This document shows positions 11,761 to 25,700 of a stretch of 64,000 nt of DNA, piece by piece. A model generated the notes under the pieces. It was given only the letters and a program-made list of their open reading frames with translations. It ran no database searches and was not told the DNA's origin. The number at the start of each line of letters is the position of its first letter. Positions within the stretch are counted from its first letter, which is position 1. The position numbers and the translations under genes are program-made. The stretch is taken from the NCBI RefSeq assembly GCF_002288925.2, contig NW_022097993.1, positions 13,130,122 to 13,194,121 of the forward strand, given 5' to 3'. The DNA comes from Delphinapterus leucas (lineage: Eukaryota; Chordata; Mammalia; Artiodactyla; Monodontidae).

Positions 11761-14700
11761 ACAGAGAAACTAGGATATCTGTGTAGTAGTCAGGTAAAGA
11801 GATTTGGGCGGGGTTCCAGCAATGTCCACTACAAATGTGCAAAATATTAAAAAAGAAAGTCTTTATTTTCAATAGCAGACAATATACCCTTACAGAACAC
11901 CTCTCCATTTTCTCCTAAGGAGAATATGGAGAGGAATGTAACTCAGTCTTTCTGGTTTCTAATAATTTGTTGTTGTTCTGTTTTTAAATCCCAATGTAAG
12001 TTTATTTTCTTTGAATTCATATTTTATATTTCAGGGTGTCTCCCCCAGAGTATAATTTATCTATATGTTGATAGTGGATGCTGATTTGTTCTTCAGTTTG
12101 CCTGGCTTGTGGAGAGTAATTTTACCTCTCTGCAACTACTGTTGAAGTGTCTCCAGTTGGTGACATTTCTAATTTCAAGCATCCTGGATCAAGTAATTTG
12201 ATGGAAAGATAAAAGGAGAGGTAAGTGTGTAAATGCCTAGGTTTATCAGTTCACATTGAGTTCAGCTCTATATAGTGGTAAATTTCATGCAACAGTGGCT
12301 TAAAATTTTATCTGTTGTTTTATCCCGCAAGAAAGTACCAGTTTCTGCGACTCTTTAAATAAAATCTAATTACGTTTCCACCTGCCTTAGACTTTCTCCT
12401 ACCATCAACTAACACCTATGAACTTAGACTTTTAAAATAGTTTTTCAAGTAATACTCATATTTTAAAACTTCTCTTCTTTGATAAATGAGGTTGTGAATC
12501 CTTATTTCTATTTCATTTCATACTCCTTCTGGTCCCATATAATTTATATCTTCTAAAATTCTTCACAATTTTAAGTCTGATAATGTTTTTTTTTGGGGGG
12601 GGTGGTTAGCTGGAGCTTTCTAAAATGGCTGTGAAATTATTCTTATTTTTCTAGAATATTTTTAATTTTAATGAGATTATGGGAAGAAGAACTAGTAAAT
12701 GCAAATGTTTGCTTATCCATTTTTCCCAAAAGTTCTGTATCATTTTATGCCTGATTATTTCTTGGAAATAAATATTTCCAATGCTTAGTGAAAATATACA
12801 GCTAAAGCATATTCATAATTATATTTACATAATACAATATATTGATAATGGTAATTTATACAAATATAATAAAGAATCTTTAATTTGTTGAGTAAGTTCA
12901 TTAAAAAATTATTTTCAAAGTCAGGATAGTGTAACCTTGTTTCTATCAGAAATGTTATGTTTATTATGTATGTTGACAGATTGTTTTCCAGTGTAGGTCA
13001 CCCTCGTTAAACTAGAATTCCATGGGGAAGATTTTGAAATGAACCTCTTTAACCCTTCTATAATATGATTTTACCCTTTGGAATTGTGTATTTTTAAAGG
13101 CAATCTTTCTGCAATAATCTGCAAGATACAGAAACATATTCCATTAGAATTTAGGATCTTATTGTCTGGAAGTCTGTAGTATGTATTTTTGTTGTTATTG
13201 TTATTTTTCCTTTTTTTCTGATCTTGAATAGAGAGACATTTCTATTACATAACTTTTTTTCTTTTATAACTTATTTCTTGACTGAATTCCAATACTGTGA
13301 TATTAAAAATAGGACAGCTTTAATAATTACAGTTCATCAGGTTACAATGGTATCTATGAAAGCAATATAAAATAAATGCTATGAAAAGAAACTGAAGTTT
13401 TAGTCTCAGAGAAACTAAATGACCTCAGGAGATATTTTCACTCTATTTCAAAGATTCAAATATTTTAATACTGCTATTTTGGAAGAGTTATATATTATCT
13501 CAGTAAGAGATTTTTCAAAAAAAATAATTCAACTACTGGTTAACCTTGTGTATGTAAATTTTCTTTCCTAGAGAAAAAAATGGAAGTAAATTCTAAACAT
13601 ACTAATATTTTTCCACTGAAAAAGCGTAATGAGACAGTCAGCATCTACTTACCAAAAAAGAAAAAAAATATATATATATATGTAGAATGAAGATTCCTTT
13701 CCAATCATTATATGATTTGTATATAAAAAGGTTATCTAAAGATAAAAAAAATGAAAAAGATAAGACTGTCCTATATTTTACACAAATATGTTAATATTCT
13801 CCTTAGATTTCCCCTTTGAGTTTTAATTTGAAAAGAAATATTTACATAGAAACTTGTTGAGTGTATTCCAATTTGTATGTATGCATTTTCTCTGCACATA
13901 CACATGAACAATGAAGCCAAAGGAATATTGCAAAGAGAAAGCTAAAGCATAAAAATAAATGCTCTTCTAGAAAATATACAGTCAATAAATGGAATTAATA
14001 GGTTAAGTGTAAGAACACAGACATGTAAATTGCTTTTAACCCATTAAGAAAATAATCAGTGAAGTCAGGGAAAACTATGTTTATTTTGTAGTGTATTTGA
14101 GATGTTAAAAGAGAAACTACTTACAAAGAAGATTTAGACACCCTCAACAGCTTAATAGTTTAATAATTATCTGTAATTTCTATAAGAAATGTCTAAAACA
14201 CAAACTTCTGAGCAATAAAGTGCATCTAAAATCCACAGAAGAATGGATAATTGTATTATACTATGAAATAAAATGATTATTTTAATAAAATACTGCAAAT
14301 GAAAATAATAATAAATTAAAGGAATTTTCAGCAGTGAAAACAATCTCTTATGGATACTCAAGCCACTAGATATAAATGAATACTGTAGTTTCCCAGCAAT
14401 TAGATGTCACCCAAAGAAATAAATTTTATACACCCAAGGCAATTGTCTTAACATACCAACTGACTAGGCTGAAATACTCAGACTTCTTATGCCTATTTCC
14501 ATGAGGCAAACTAAATATTACACCAGTAAAATAAGGAATAATTGCCTTACTCACATCGGCATACTGTTCATTTAATGTACAAAATACTGCTCATAGAACA
14601 ATAGTGTGTTGGGAGTTGCAAAGCAGAAAGGTTATTGGGCTTTTATGGGGTAGAGAACATGGCATTTAATGGAATGTTATAAGATATTTAAGGACTGTCT

Positions 14701-15349
14701 AAGGGTATTTAGATTTCTAGAGCTTTGAATCAGGTAGGAAAGGAAGGAGAAATTAGTTTCAATGCATTAATCCATTTTGATGTCCTTCCCAAGAGGAGGA
14801 ATAAAAAATGTCAAGAAAAATAAAAATTTAACAGTTATATTTTATGGCAGTGAAGGGTGCTGGCTGAATGATTCCCATTCTTGTCAATACTAAGGACTAT
14901 GCATAAAATTATATGTTTGCATAAAATTTACTAAGTTTATTACAAAGCACTTTGGTACTGTATAATAGATAGATGTGACTGGGGGTGTATGTGGCATGAT
15001 GATAAGAGTTGGGGTATGGAGTAGAAAGAAGGGGAGTAAAAAAAGAATTGAGAATGAATTGGCTCTCCTAAAGAATGCAATTTGATTGAGGAAAAATGAA
15101 TATGCAGACAGAAAAGAATGAATAATAACAGTGCAGTTCAGCATAACATCAGTGCCAAGAGCATGGTATATTCAAATGAGTTAGACCTATTCATGAAAAG
15201 AAGAAGTTACTTATGGCTGTATGGCCCAGATTCCTTAATGGAAGTGGTTAGATTTGAGCTTGGTGTAAATGGTTACTTAGAGCTTTAATATATAAAGAAA
15301 GTAGGGAGAAAATTCAGCTGGAAAAGTAAAAGAAAAGAGTAAAAAAGAG
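11761..15349. other. Intergenic stretch without recognised genes or repeats
   Basis: About 3.6 kb of AT-rich DNA. Only short simple sequence stands out: a T-run followed by a G-run near 12590-12602, and an (AT)n tract near 13668-13681. Open frames are short (under 85 codons) and have no recognisable domain. Decayed repeats too old to recognise by eye may be present. Confidence 0.5.
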
Positions 15350-18300
15350 AGGAGGAGATCAAGATAACAGAGTAGGAGGATGTGGAATTCACTTTTCCCC
15401 ATGAACACATCAAAAATAGATTTATATGTGGAACAATTCTCACTGAAAACTAATTGGAGACTGGCAGAAAGACTCCTGTACAATGAAGGCTGTAAGAAAG
15501 ATCCACATGGAATCAAGTAGGAAGAAAAGAGAACTGATCAGGTTGGGACCTGTGTCCCTGGGAGGGGGAGACTCAGAAGAGGAAAGGGATTACATGGGCA
15601 GAGATCCCCCTGTGGAGTGAGTGATTCAAGCTCCATATTGGGTGCCCTAGTCCTAGGATGAATCCCCTTGGCTGGTTGGAGGTCCTGGTGGGACCAATAG
15701 GAGGGCTGTGGGAAGCCTTGACTCTGCTTGTGAGGAGGGTGCATATGCTTGCTCACTCCTGAAACAGGGAAGAGAGGATGGATTGAAACTGCATGGGAGG
15801 CTGGCCTATTTCCCCACAACCAGCCTGGCAAGCCCCAGGCTGAGATGAGCAAACACTTTGGCCCTGCGTGCTTTAGGATGCACCTCTACAGAGAGACAAA
15901 GGCTGCCATGGCTGAAGGGAGAGCTCAGCTGTGAGGAGCAAAGGTGGCTCAGACCCAGAATCACATGAAAACCACAAATAATAAACCTCTTACATAAGCT
16001 TGTACAAAGAGTAAAAGACAAAAAATTATAAAATCAACTATAAATACAATAATCAGAAAATGGATGAAGATTTAAAATATGACATCAAAAACACAATCTA
16101 TGGGGGAAGAAATTTTAAAATGTTGATCTCTTAGAATGAGACTGAACTTAAATGACTACCTGTTTAAAACAAGTATATAGAGTTATAAGACAACATATAT
16201 GAACCCCATAAAAAACACAAATCAAAAGCCTCAGTGGATATACAAAAATTTGAGAGAAATGAATGCAAGCATACAACTTAATAAAATCATCAAACTACAG
16301 GGAAGAAATGAAAGAAGATGAAAAGAACATAGGAGAACTACAAAACAATTAGAAAACAAGTAAAAACTTGGCAATAAGTATATACCTATCAATAATCACT
16401 TTAAATGTCAATGGACAAAATGCTTCAATCAAAGACATAGGGTGGTTGATTGAATAAAAATCAAGACCAATCTATACGCTGCTTACAAGAAACACATTTC
16501 TGAGCTAAGGAATCACACAGACTGAAAGCATGGAGATGAAAGAAGAAATTTCACTCAAATGGAACAAAAAGAAAATGGGACTAGCAGTAATATCAGACAA
16601 TATAGATTTTAAAAGAAATTCTATAACAAAAAATAAGAAAGGGCAATATATATTGATAAAGGGATCCATAAAAGAGGATGATTTAACACTTCTTAACAAA
16701 TATGCACATACTAAGGGGGCACCTAAATATATAAAACAAATACTAACAGACATAAAGGAAGAAATTGACAGTAAAATACAATAATAGTAGGAGACTTTAA
16801 CACCCCACTTACATCAATGGACAGATTAACCAGACAAAAAAAAAATCAGTAAGGAAACAGTGGTTTTCAATAACACATTAGATCAGTTGGACTTCATAGA
16901 TATTTACAGGACATTCCATCCAAAAACAGCATAATACACATTCTTTTCAAGTGCACATGGAATATTCTCCAGGATAGATCATGTGCTAGGCCACAAATAA
17001 GTCTCAACAAATTTAAGTGTATAGAAATTATATCAAGCCATTATTTCCAAACATAACAGTATGAAACTAGAAACCAATTAAAGAAAGAAAATGGGAAAAG
17101 CACAACACTTAGAGACTAAATGACAGGGTACTAAAAAAACAATGGGTCAATGAAGAAATCAAAGAGAAAATCAGAAAATATCTTAAGTCACATGAAAATG
17201 GAAACAAAACTTTCCAAAACCTATGGGGTACAAAAAAGCTATTGAAGGAAGAAAGCTTATAGCAATAGAGGCCTACTTCAAGAAGTGAGAAAAATCTCAA
17301 ATAAACAACCTAAGCTGTCATCTAAAGGAATTAGAAAAGAAACAGAAAAAAAAGCCCCAATTCAGCAGAAGGATGGAAACAATACAGATCATAAAGGAAA
17401 TAAATAAAATTGAGACTGAAAAAGAACAGTAAAAAAAGATCAATGAAATGAAGAATGATTTTGGAAAAAATAAGCAAAATTGACAAAACTTTATCCAGGC
17501 TCATTAAAAAATAAGAGAAAGGGCTCAAATAAACAAAATAAGAAATGAAATAGAAACAACAATATGACAGAGATACAAAAAAATCACAAGAGAATACTAG
17601 AACAGTTATATGTCAACAAATTGGACCCTAGAAGAAATGGACAAATTTGTAGAAACATACAACCTTCCAAGACTGAATCTGGAAGAAATAGATAATCTAA
17701 ATAGACCAATCAATAATAATGAAATTGAACTTGTAATTAAAAAACAAAAACTTCCAGCAAAAGTGCCCAGGACAGGACAGCTTCACAGAGGAATTCTACC
17801 AAACAAAGAAAGAAGAGTTAATACCTCTCATTCTCAAACTATTTTTAAAAAATGAAGCAAATGGAAACATTTTCAAATTCATTCTATGGAGCTACGATTA
17901 CCCTGATACCAAAACCAGACAGACACCATAGGACAGTACCTCTGATGAATACAGATGAAACAATGCTAAGGAAAATATTAGAAACTGAATCCAGCAATAT
18001 ATAAAAAGGATCACACAACATTATCAAGTGGAATTTATTACAGGGATGCAAGGATGTTGCAATATTCAAAATTCAAGCAATGTGATACACCACATTAAAC
18101 AAAAGAAGGATAAAAATGAAATGATCATCTCAATAGACACAGAAAAAGCATTTAAGAAAATGCAACCTCCATCCATCACAAAAACTCTCTTCAAAGTTGA
18201 TATAGAGGGAATATATCTCATCATAATAAAGGCCACTTATGACAAACACAGAGTAACATTATACACAATGATGAAAACCTGAAAGCTTTCCTCTGAAGTC

Positions 18301-18999
18301 AGGAAGAAGACAAGGACGCCCACTCTTGCCACTTCTATTTAACAAAGTATTAGAAGTCCTAGCCACAACAATCAGACAAGAAAAAGAGATAAAATTCATC
18401 CCAATTGGAAGGGAAACAATAAAATTCACTATTTGCAGGTGACATAATACTCTATATAGAAAACCAAAACATCTCCACCAAAAAACTATTAGAATTAATA
18501 AATGAACTCAGTAAAGTTGCAGGATACATGATTAATATACAGAAATCCATTGCTTTTCTATCCACTAATAATGAACTATCAGAAATAGAAAGCAAAAAAC
18601 AATCTCATTTAAATTGCATCAAAAGATAATACCTATGAATAAATTTAACCAAAGAGGTGAAAAACTTATACTCTTAAACCTATAAAACAGTTATGAATGA
18701 ATTTGAAAATGATACAAGGAAATAGGAAAATATCCAGTGCTCTTGAATTGGAAGAATTAATATTTTTAAAATGGTCATACTACAAAAAGCAATCTACATG
18801 TTTAATGCAATCTCTATCAAAATGCCCATGATATTTTGCACAGAACTAGAACAAATAACCCTAAAGTATATATGGAACCATAAAAGACCCCAAATTGCCA
18901 AAGCAATCTTGAGAAAAAAGAACAAAGAAGGTAGTATCACCCTTCCAGGCTTCAGACTGTATTACAAAGCTATAGTAGCTAAAACAGCATGGTACTGGC

Positions 19000-19021
19000 A
19001 AAAAAAAAAAAAAAAAAAAAA
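19000..19021. repeat. Poly(A) run expanded inside L1-4 ORF2
   Basis: Twenty-two consecutive A residues lie inside ORF2 at the GGTACTGGCA(A)n site, where other copies have five or six. This is internal slippage expansion, not an insertion tail, because the ORF2 sequence is continuous on both sides. Confidence 0.95.
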
Positions 19022-20031
19022 GCAGACACATAAATCAATGGAACAAGATAGAGCAACCAGAAATAAAACAATGCATCTATGGTCAGTTAATCTATGACAA
19101 AGGAGACAAGAATATACAATGAATAAAAGAAAATCCTTTCAATAGGTGGTGCTGGAAAGTAGACAGTTACATGTAAAAATGAGATCAGAACACTTTCTCA
19201 CACCATATACAAAAACAAACTCAAAATGGATTTAAGACCTAAATATAAGACCTGAAAACGTAAAACTTCTAGAAGAGAACATCTGTAGAACACTCTTTGA
19301 CATAAATCATAGCAATATCTTTTTTAGATCAGTCTCCTAAGGTAAAATAAGTAAAATAAAAAATAAATAAATGGAATCTAATTAAACTTAAAAGCGTTGG
19401 CACATAAAAGAAAACCACTAACAAAATGAAAAGAAATGAGAGAAAAATTTGCAAATGATATGACCAATAATGTATTAATATTCAAAATATATAAACAGCA
19501 CATACAACTCAGTATAAAAAAAACAACCTGAACAAAACATGGGCAGAATACCTGAATGGATATTTTTTAAAGAAGATATACAGATGGCCAACAGAAAAAT
19601 GCTCAACCTTGGTAATCTCTAGAGAAGTGCATATCCAAACCACATTGAGATATCACTTCACAACTGCCAGAATGGCTATCATCAAAATGTCTACAAATAA
19701 CAGATGTCTACAAAATGTCTACAAATATTGGTGAGGGTGTTGAAAAACTGGAACCCTACTATACTGTTAGTGGCAATGTAAATTGGTGCAGCCACTATGG
19801 AAAACAGTATGGAGGTGCCACAAAAAGCTAAAAATAGAACTATTATATGATCCAGCAATTCCACTACTGGGTATACATCTGAATAAAAAAAAGGACGAAT
19901 TTGAAAAGATACATGCACTACAATATTCACAGCAGCACTATGTACAATAGCCAAGATGTGAAAGAAAGGTAACAAAAAAAAAAAAAAAAAAAAGAAAAAG
20001 AAGGAGGGAGGTGTGGTGTGGTGGTTGGTGT

Positions 20032-20063
20032 GTAATATTCCATTATATATAATGGAATGTTAC
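20032..20063. repeat. 32-bp near-perfect palindrome in L1-4
   Basis: Arms 20032-20047 and 20048-20063 are reverse complements at 15 of 16 positions, with no loop; the centre is TATATATA. The right arm is ordinary L1 sequence (AATGGAATGTTACTCAGCC in the family). The left arm appears to be an inverted copy of it, since other copies lack that orientation. Confidence 0.9.
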
Positions 20064-21427
20064 TCAGCCATAAAAAAGAATGAAATTCTGCCATTTTCAA
20101 CAATGTGAATGGACCTAGAGAGTATTATGTTCAGTGAAATAAGCCAGACAGAGATAGACAAATATTCTCTGTTATTACTTGTATGTAGAATCTAAAAATT
20201 AAAACAGACTAATGTATATAACAAAACAGAAAGAAACTCATGGATATAGAGAAGAAACTACTAGTTACCAGTGGGGAGGGGAAAGGTGGGATGGACAAGA
20301 TAGGAGTATGAGACTAAGAGTTACAAACTACCATGTATAAAATAAAAAATCAACAAAGATATATTGTATAGCACAGGGAATATAGCCATTATTTTGTAAT
20401 AATTTTAAATGGAGTATAATATATAAAACTATTGACTCTCCATGTCGTACGTCTGAAACTAATAATATTTTAAACCAATTATATCTCAATAAAAATAAAA
20501 ACAGGTAAGAAAGGAAAAGGTGTGTTGAGAGAGGAGTGGAGTTATTAAGTAGATTTACTTTGGGGAGTGAGTAATGAAAAAGGGTAAATTGAAAAGTTAA
20601 TGAGATAGAGACCAAGATGGTGGCCTAGAAAGACCCAGAACTCAGCTCCTCCCATGGAACATCAAATCAACACCTGCATATAGAGCAGTTCTTACTGAAG
20701 AAGAACTGAGGGATGATTGAACGCTAGCTGCTGCACAACAAATGATAGAGGAACCACAGTATTGATGGGAACCCTGCCCAGATGTGATAAACTGAATAGG
20801 AGAGCTATCACTGATGGGCCCATACACAGACTTGCCTGCCATGGAGAAGAGTGAAGAAACAGTGGTTTAAAGGGCACCTAGACTATAGGTGAAGGGGATG
20901 CCTTTGCTATCTCTAGAGTGTCTACCAAATGGGCAGGAAAAAGCTGGAACTCTCTCTGGGTTTGGAATCAATTGAGGGCATCATTTTTTGCCTTCTGCTT
21001 CCACTTAGCACAGAAAGGAGTATGGTCCAGGCACTCAAGCTAGCCTGCCAAGGCCATCCTAGCATGTTCCAGGTCTTTGGCCAGCACCAGCTATAGTTAT
21101 CTTCCCAAGCCCACCCCAGAATGATGTTCCCCAGCCTCCCTAGACACTGGCCATAGCTCCAGCTGTCTTGTCAAGGTGGCCTTGGCACAATGAACCCCAG
21201 GAATCCCCTGGCCTGCACCAGCTCCAGATGTCCCACCAAGGAAACAACAGCATGCTACACCTCAGATACCCACAGGCCATGTGTACTCCAATACCAGCTG
21301 GGCTGCCAAAACTGCCTGAAACAAGCAATCTACACAGGGTTTGCTCTTACATAAGGTCACAACGTCAAGACTGTGTGAGGTAGCTGTTTCACCTGATTTA
21401 TAGACATAGACACAGAAAGCCAAAAAT

Positions 21428-22303
21428 ATGTGGAGACAGATGAACATGTACAAAATAAAAGAACACAATAAAATCCTAGGGGAGAATGAAAACCTCTAAT
21501 GAAACAGATATAAGTAGTTTCAGTGATAAACAGTTCTAAGTAATGGTCATAAAGATGCTCACCTAACACTGGGGAATAATGGAGGAGCACAGGGAGAACT
21601 TCAACAGTTACAAAATATAAGAAAGAAACAATCAGAGCTGTACAATACAATAACTGGAATGAAAAATAAACTAGAAGAAGTCAATAGCAGATTAGATGAC
21701 ACAGAAGAACAAATCAGCAATCTGGAAGATACAATAGTGGAAACTGCTCAATCAGAACAGTGAAAAAAAAATTTTTTAAATGAGGCTATTTCAGGGACCT
21801 ATGGCAAAACTTCAAACATATTAACATTCTTACTATAGCAAACCCAGATGGGAAGAGAGAGAGGAAAGGTCAAAAAACTTATTGAGGAAAAAGCTGAAAA
21901 CTTTTCTAGTCTGGAGAAGGAAACATACCCAGTCCCAGGAAGTACAGATTCCCAAATAAGCTGAACCCAAAAAAATCTACAGCCAGACACAAGTAAAATG
22001 GCAAAGGATAAAGACAGAGAGAGAATATTAAAGGGAGCAAGAGAATACAACTAGTCACATACTAGGAAACTACTATTAGACTATCAGTTGATCTTTCAAC
22101 AGAAACTTTGCAGGCCAAAAGGGAATGGCATGATATATTTAAACTGCTCAAAGGAAAAATCTTACAACCAAGAATATACTACCTGACATGGTATTCATTC
22201 AGAATGGAAGAAGAGATAAAATTTTCCCCAGACAAGCAAATATTAAAGTATTTCTCCACCACTAATCCTGCCATATAAGAAATATTAAAGAGTCTTTTTT
22301 AAC
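21428..22303 (+). pseudogene. L1-5 ORF1 remnant
   Basis: The start ATG at 21428 gives MWRQMNMYK, matching the family's MRRQRN-type start. The frame stops with TAA at 21497 after 23 codons. Coiled-coil-like sequence continues around 21655-21770 (KLEEVNSRLDDTEEQISNL in one frame). RRM/CTD homology follows to about 22303, including the region before the ORF1 end with TKTFAGQKGMA-like codons. Length is close to the family norm, so there is no large deletion. Confidence 0.8.
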
Positions 22304-22321
22304 TGGAAAAGAAAAGGTCAT

Positions 22322-22367
22322 AACTGGTAAAGGTAAGTATCATTATCAAACTGGTAAAGGTAAGTAT
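22322..22367. repeat. 27-bp-period tandem duplication in L1-5 spacer
   Basis: The 19-mer AACTGGTAAAGGTAAGTAT occurs at 22322-22340 and again, identical, at 22349-22367. It lies just after the ORF1 end. Confidence 0.95.
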
Positions 22368-22746
22368 AGTAAAGGCAGTGAATCAGCCACTCAAAAAGCT
22401 AGTATGAAACTTGAAAGACAAAAGTAATACAATCAAGTATAACTACAATGAGTAGTTAAAGGATACACAAAATAAAAAGATGTAAAATATAATATCTAAA
22501 ACATGGGCAGGAGGAGTTCAATGTGCTTTTAGAACATGTTTGAATTTAGGGATTATAAGCTTAAAATAAATTGCTAATATATGTAGGTATATAGATATTA
22601 AACTTATGGTAACCACAAACAAAAAGCTTTAATACATACACACAAAAAAACCCAAACATAACAAAAAATAAATTTAACAAACAAGAGACTAAAGGAAAAA
22701 AGGAATAGAGAAGAACTACAGAAACAACCAGAAAGCAATTTAAAAA

Positions 22747-25700
22747 ATGGCAATAAGTAGATATCTATCAAGAATCACTTTAAATGAAAATAGACTAAGT
22801 GCTCCAATTAAAAAGACATATGGTAGCTGAATGGATTAAAAACAAGACCCACTTATATGCTGCCTACAAGATACTTATTTTATATCTAAAGACACACATA
22901 GACTGAGAGTGAAAGGACTGAAAAAGATATTTCATGCAAATGGAAATTAAAAGAAATCTGGGGTAGCAATACTTATATAAGAAAAAAGCAGACTTTAAAA
23001 CAAAGGCTGAAACAAAAGACAAAGAAGGACATTACATAATGCTAAAGGAGTCAATCTATTAAGATGATATCACACTGATAAATATTTCTGCACTCAACAG
23101 AGAAGCACCTAAATACATAAAGCAAATATTAACAGACATAAAGGAAGAAATTGCCAGTAGTACAAAAATAGTAGGGGATTTTAATATCCCACTTATCAAT
23201 GGATATATCATCTAGACAGTAAATCAATAATGGAAACTGGCCTTAAATGACATATTATACCAGACTGTATTAGTAGATACATACAGAATATTCCATCCCC
23301 AAACTGCAGAATACACCTTTTTTTTCAAATGTATATGGAATATTCTCCAGGCTAGATCACATATTAGGCCAGAAAACAAGTTTCAGTAAATTTAAGAATA
23401 TTGAAATCATATTACCCCCAAAGTTATGAAATCAATTACAGGAAGTAAACTGCAAAAAACACAAACACCTGGAGTCTAAACAATATGCAACTAAACAACC
23501 AGTGAGTTAACAAAGCACTCAAAGATGAAATTTTAAAAACTACCTTGAGACGAATGAAAAAGGACACATAACCTTCCAAAATCTACAGGATATAGCAAAA
23601 GCAGTCCTATGAGGGAAGTTCATAGCAATACAGACCTACTGCATATACTAGAAAATTCTCAAATAAATAATGTAACTTTACCTTTAAGTAACTAGATAAA
23701 GAAGAACAAACAATGTCCAAAGTTAGTAGAAGGAAGGTAATAATAAATATCACAGTGGAAATAAATAAAATAGGGACTACAAGAATAATAGACAATATCA
23801 ATGAAATCAAGAGCTGTTTTACGACAAAATAAACAAGATTGACAAAGCTTTGGCCGTACTCATCAAGAAAAAAAAGAGAGATGACTCAAATAAATAAAAT
23901 CAGAAATAAATAAATAGCTACAACTGATAGCACAGAAATACAAACAATCATAAGGGACTACTCCTAAAAATTATATGCCAACAAATGGCACAACCAGGAA
24001 GAAATGGATTAATTCCTAGAAACATACAATCTTCTAAGACTGAATCAGAATTAAACAGATCAATTACTAGTAATGAAATTGGATCAGTGATCAAAAATCT
24101 CTCAACAAATAAAAGTCCTGTAGCAGTCAGCTTCACAAGTTAATTCTACCAAACATTTAAAGAAGAGTTAATACCTATCTTTCTCAAGCTATTCAAAAAA
24201 CTGAAGAGAGCAAAATGCTTCCAAACTTATTCTACTAGACCAGTATTACCCTGATACCAAAATCAGACAAAAATAATACAAAAAATTACAGGCCAACATC
24301 TCTGATTAACATAGATGCAAAAATCCTCAATGAAAAACTTACAAACTAAATTCAACAATACATTAAAAGGATCATACACAATTACCAAGTGGGATTTATT
24401 CCAGAGATGGTTTAATATCTGCTAATCAAACAATGTGATACAACATATTAATAAAATGAAAGAAAAATTATATGATCATCTCAATAGATGCAGAAAAATC
24501 ATTTGACAAAATTCAACATATTTATGATAAAAACTCTCAATGAAGTGAGTATAGAGGGAACATGTCTCAACATAATAAAGGCATATATGACAAGCCCACA
24601 GCTAACATAATGTCCAGTTGTGAAAACCTAACATCTTTTTCTCTAAGATCAGGAAAATGACAAGAATACTCACTCTGGCTACTTTTATTCAAATTGGTAT
24701 TGCAACTTCTAGCCACAGGAATCAGATAAGAAAAAGATATAAAATGCACCTAAGTTGGAATGGAGAAGTGAAACTGTCACTATTTGCAGATGACATGATA
24801 CCATATATAGAAAACCCTAAAGACTCCACCCAAAAACTGTTAGAGCTAATAAAGTCATTAATGTTCCAGGATACAAAATTAACATACATATCACTTGCAT
24901 TTCTATATGCTAATAATACTCTATCATCAGAAAGAGAAATTAAGGAAAGTTTTCCTTTTACAATTGTATCAAATAAATACCTAGGAATAAACGTATCCAA
25001 TTAGGTGAAATATCTTTACTCTGAAAAATATAAGACATTGATGTAAACAGTCAAAGACAACACAAATAAATGAAATGACATACTGTGTTTGTAAGATATT
25101 AAGAATATTATCAAAATATCTATACTTTCCAAAGCAATATACAGATTCAATCTAATCCCTATCAAAATTCTAATGGCATTTTTCACAGAAATAGAACAAA
25201 TAATCTGAAAATTCATATGGATGCAGAAAAGATCCAGAAGAACCAAAGAAATCTTGATAAAAAATGATCAAAGTTGGAGGTATCATGTTTCTTATAAACT
25301 TTCCTTCAAAGTTACAGTAATCAAAATTGTATAGTCCTGGCACAAAAATAGAGACATAGATCGATAGAACAGAATATAGAGCCCAGAAATAAACCCAAAC
25401 ATATATGGTCAATTAACCTATGACAAAGGAGCCAAGAATATACAATGGGAAAAAGACAGACCTTTTAATAAACGATGTTGGGAAAACTGGATGGCTATAT
25501 GTAAAAAAGAATGAAACTAGACCACTTTCTTGCACCATCCACCAAAAAAAAACCCCACAAAAAACAAAAAACAAAAAACCCTCTCAAAATAGATTAAAGA
25601 CATAAATGTAAAACCTGAAACCATAAACTCCAAGAAGAAAGCATAGGCAGTAAGCACTTTGTCATCTGTCTTAGTAATATATTTTTTGGATCTTTCTCCT

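Larger units (their letters stand above)
16368..20195 (+). pseudogene. L1-4 ORF2 remnant (endonuclease and reverse transcriptase)
   Basis: The expected ATG is TTG at 16368-16370. Endonuclease-like sequence is open at 16530-16784 (EIDSK end), linker/RT entry at 17610-17855, RT at 18028-18282, and the C-terminal domain at 18771-19097. The catalytic motif at 18432-18446 reads FAGDI, so the first aspartate is lost. A 22-base A-run at 19000-19021 interrupts the C-terminal part, and three copies of ATGTCTACAAA occur at 19687-19725 where other L1 copies have one. The family's usual ORF2 terminator is at 20193-20195. Confidence 0.87.
15350..20501 (+). mobile_element. L1-4: LINE-1 with 5' and 3' ends but lacking ORF1
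   Basis: The 5' UTR (15350 to about 15945) belongs to the same type as L1-9 and L1-11, sharing TGTGGAACAATTCTCACTG and CTGGCAGAAAGACTCCTGTA. Near 15945-15975 the homology jumps straight to the spacer that normally follows ORF1 (CTTGTACAAAGAGTAAAAGAC and onward). The downstream half of the 5' UTR and all of ORF1 are absent. ORF2 (16368-20195) and a 3' UTR ending about 20501 follow. A possible decayed A/G-rich target-site duplication flanks it, but the match is too weak to claim. Confidence 0.88.

Noticed and set aside
19975..19993. A-run as an insertion tail inside L1-4
   Set aside because: L1 sequence is continuous on both sides with no flanking duplication, so it is local expansion.
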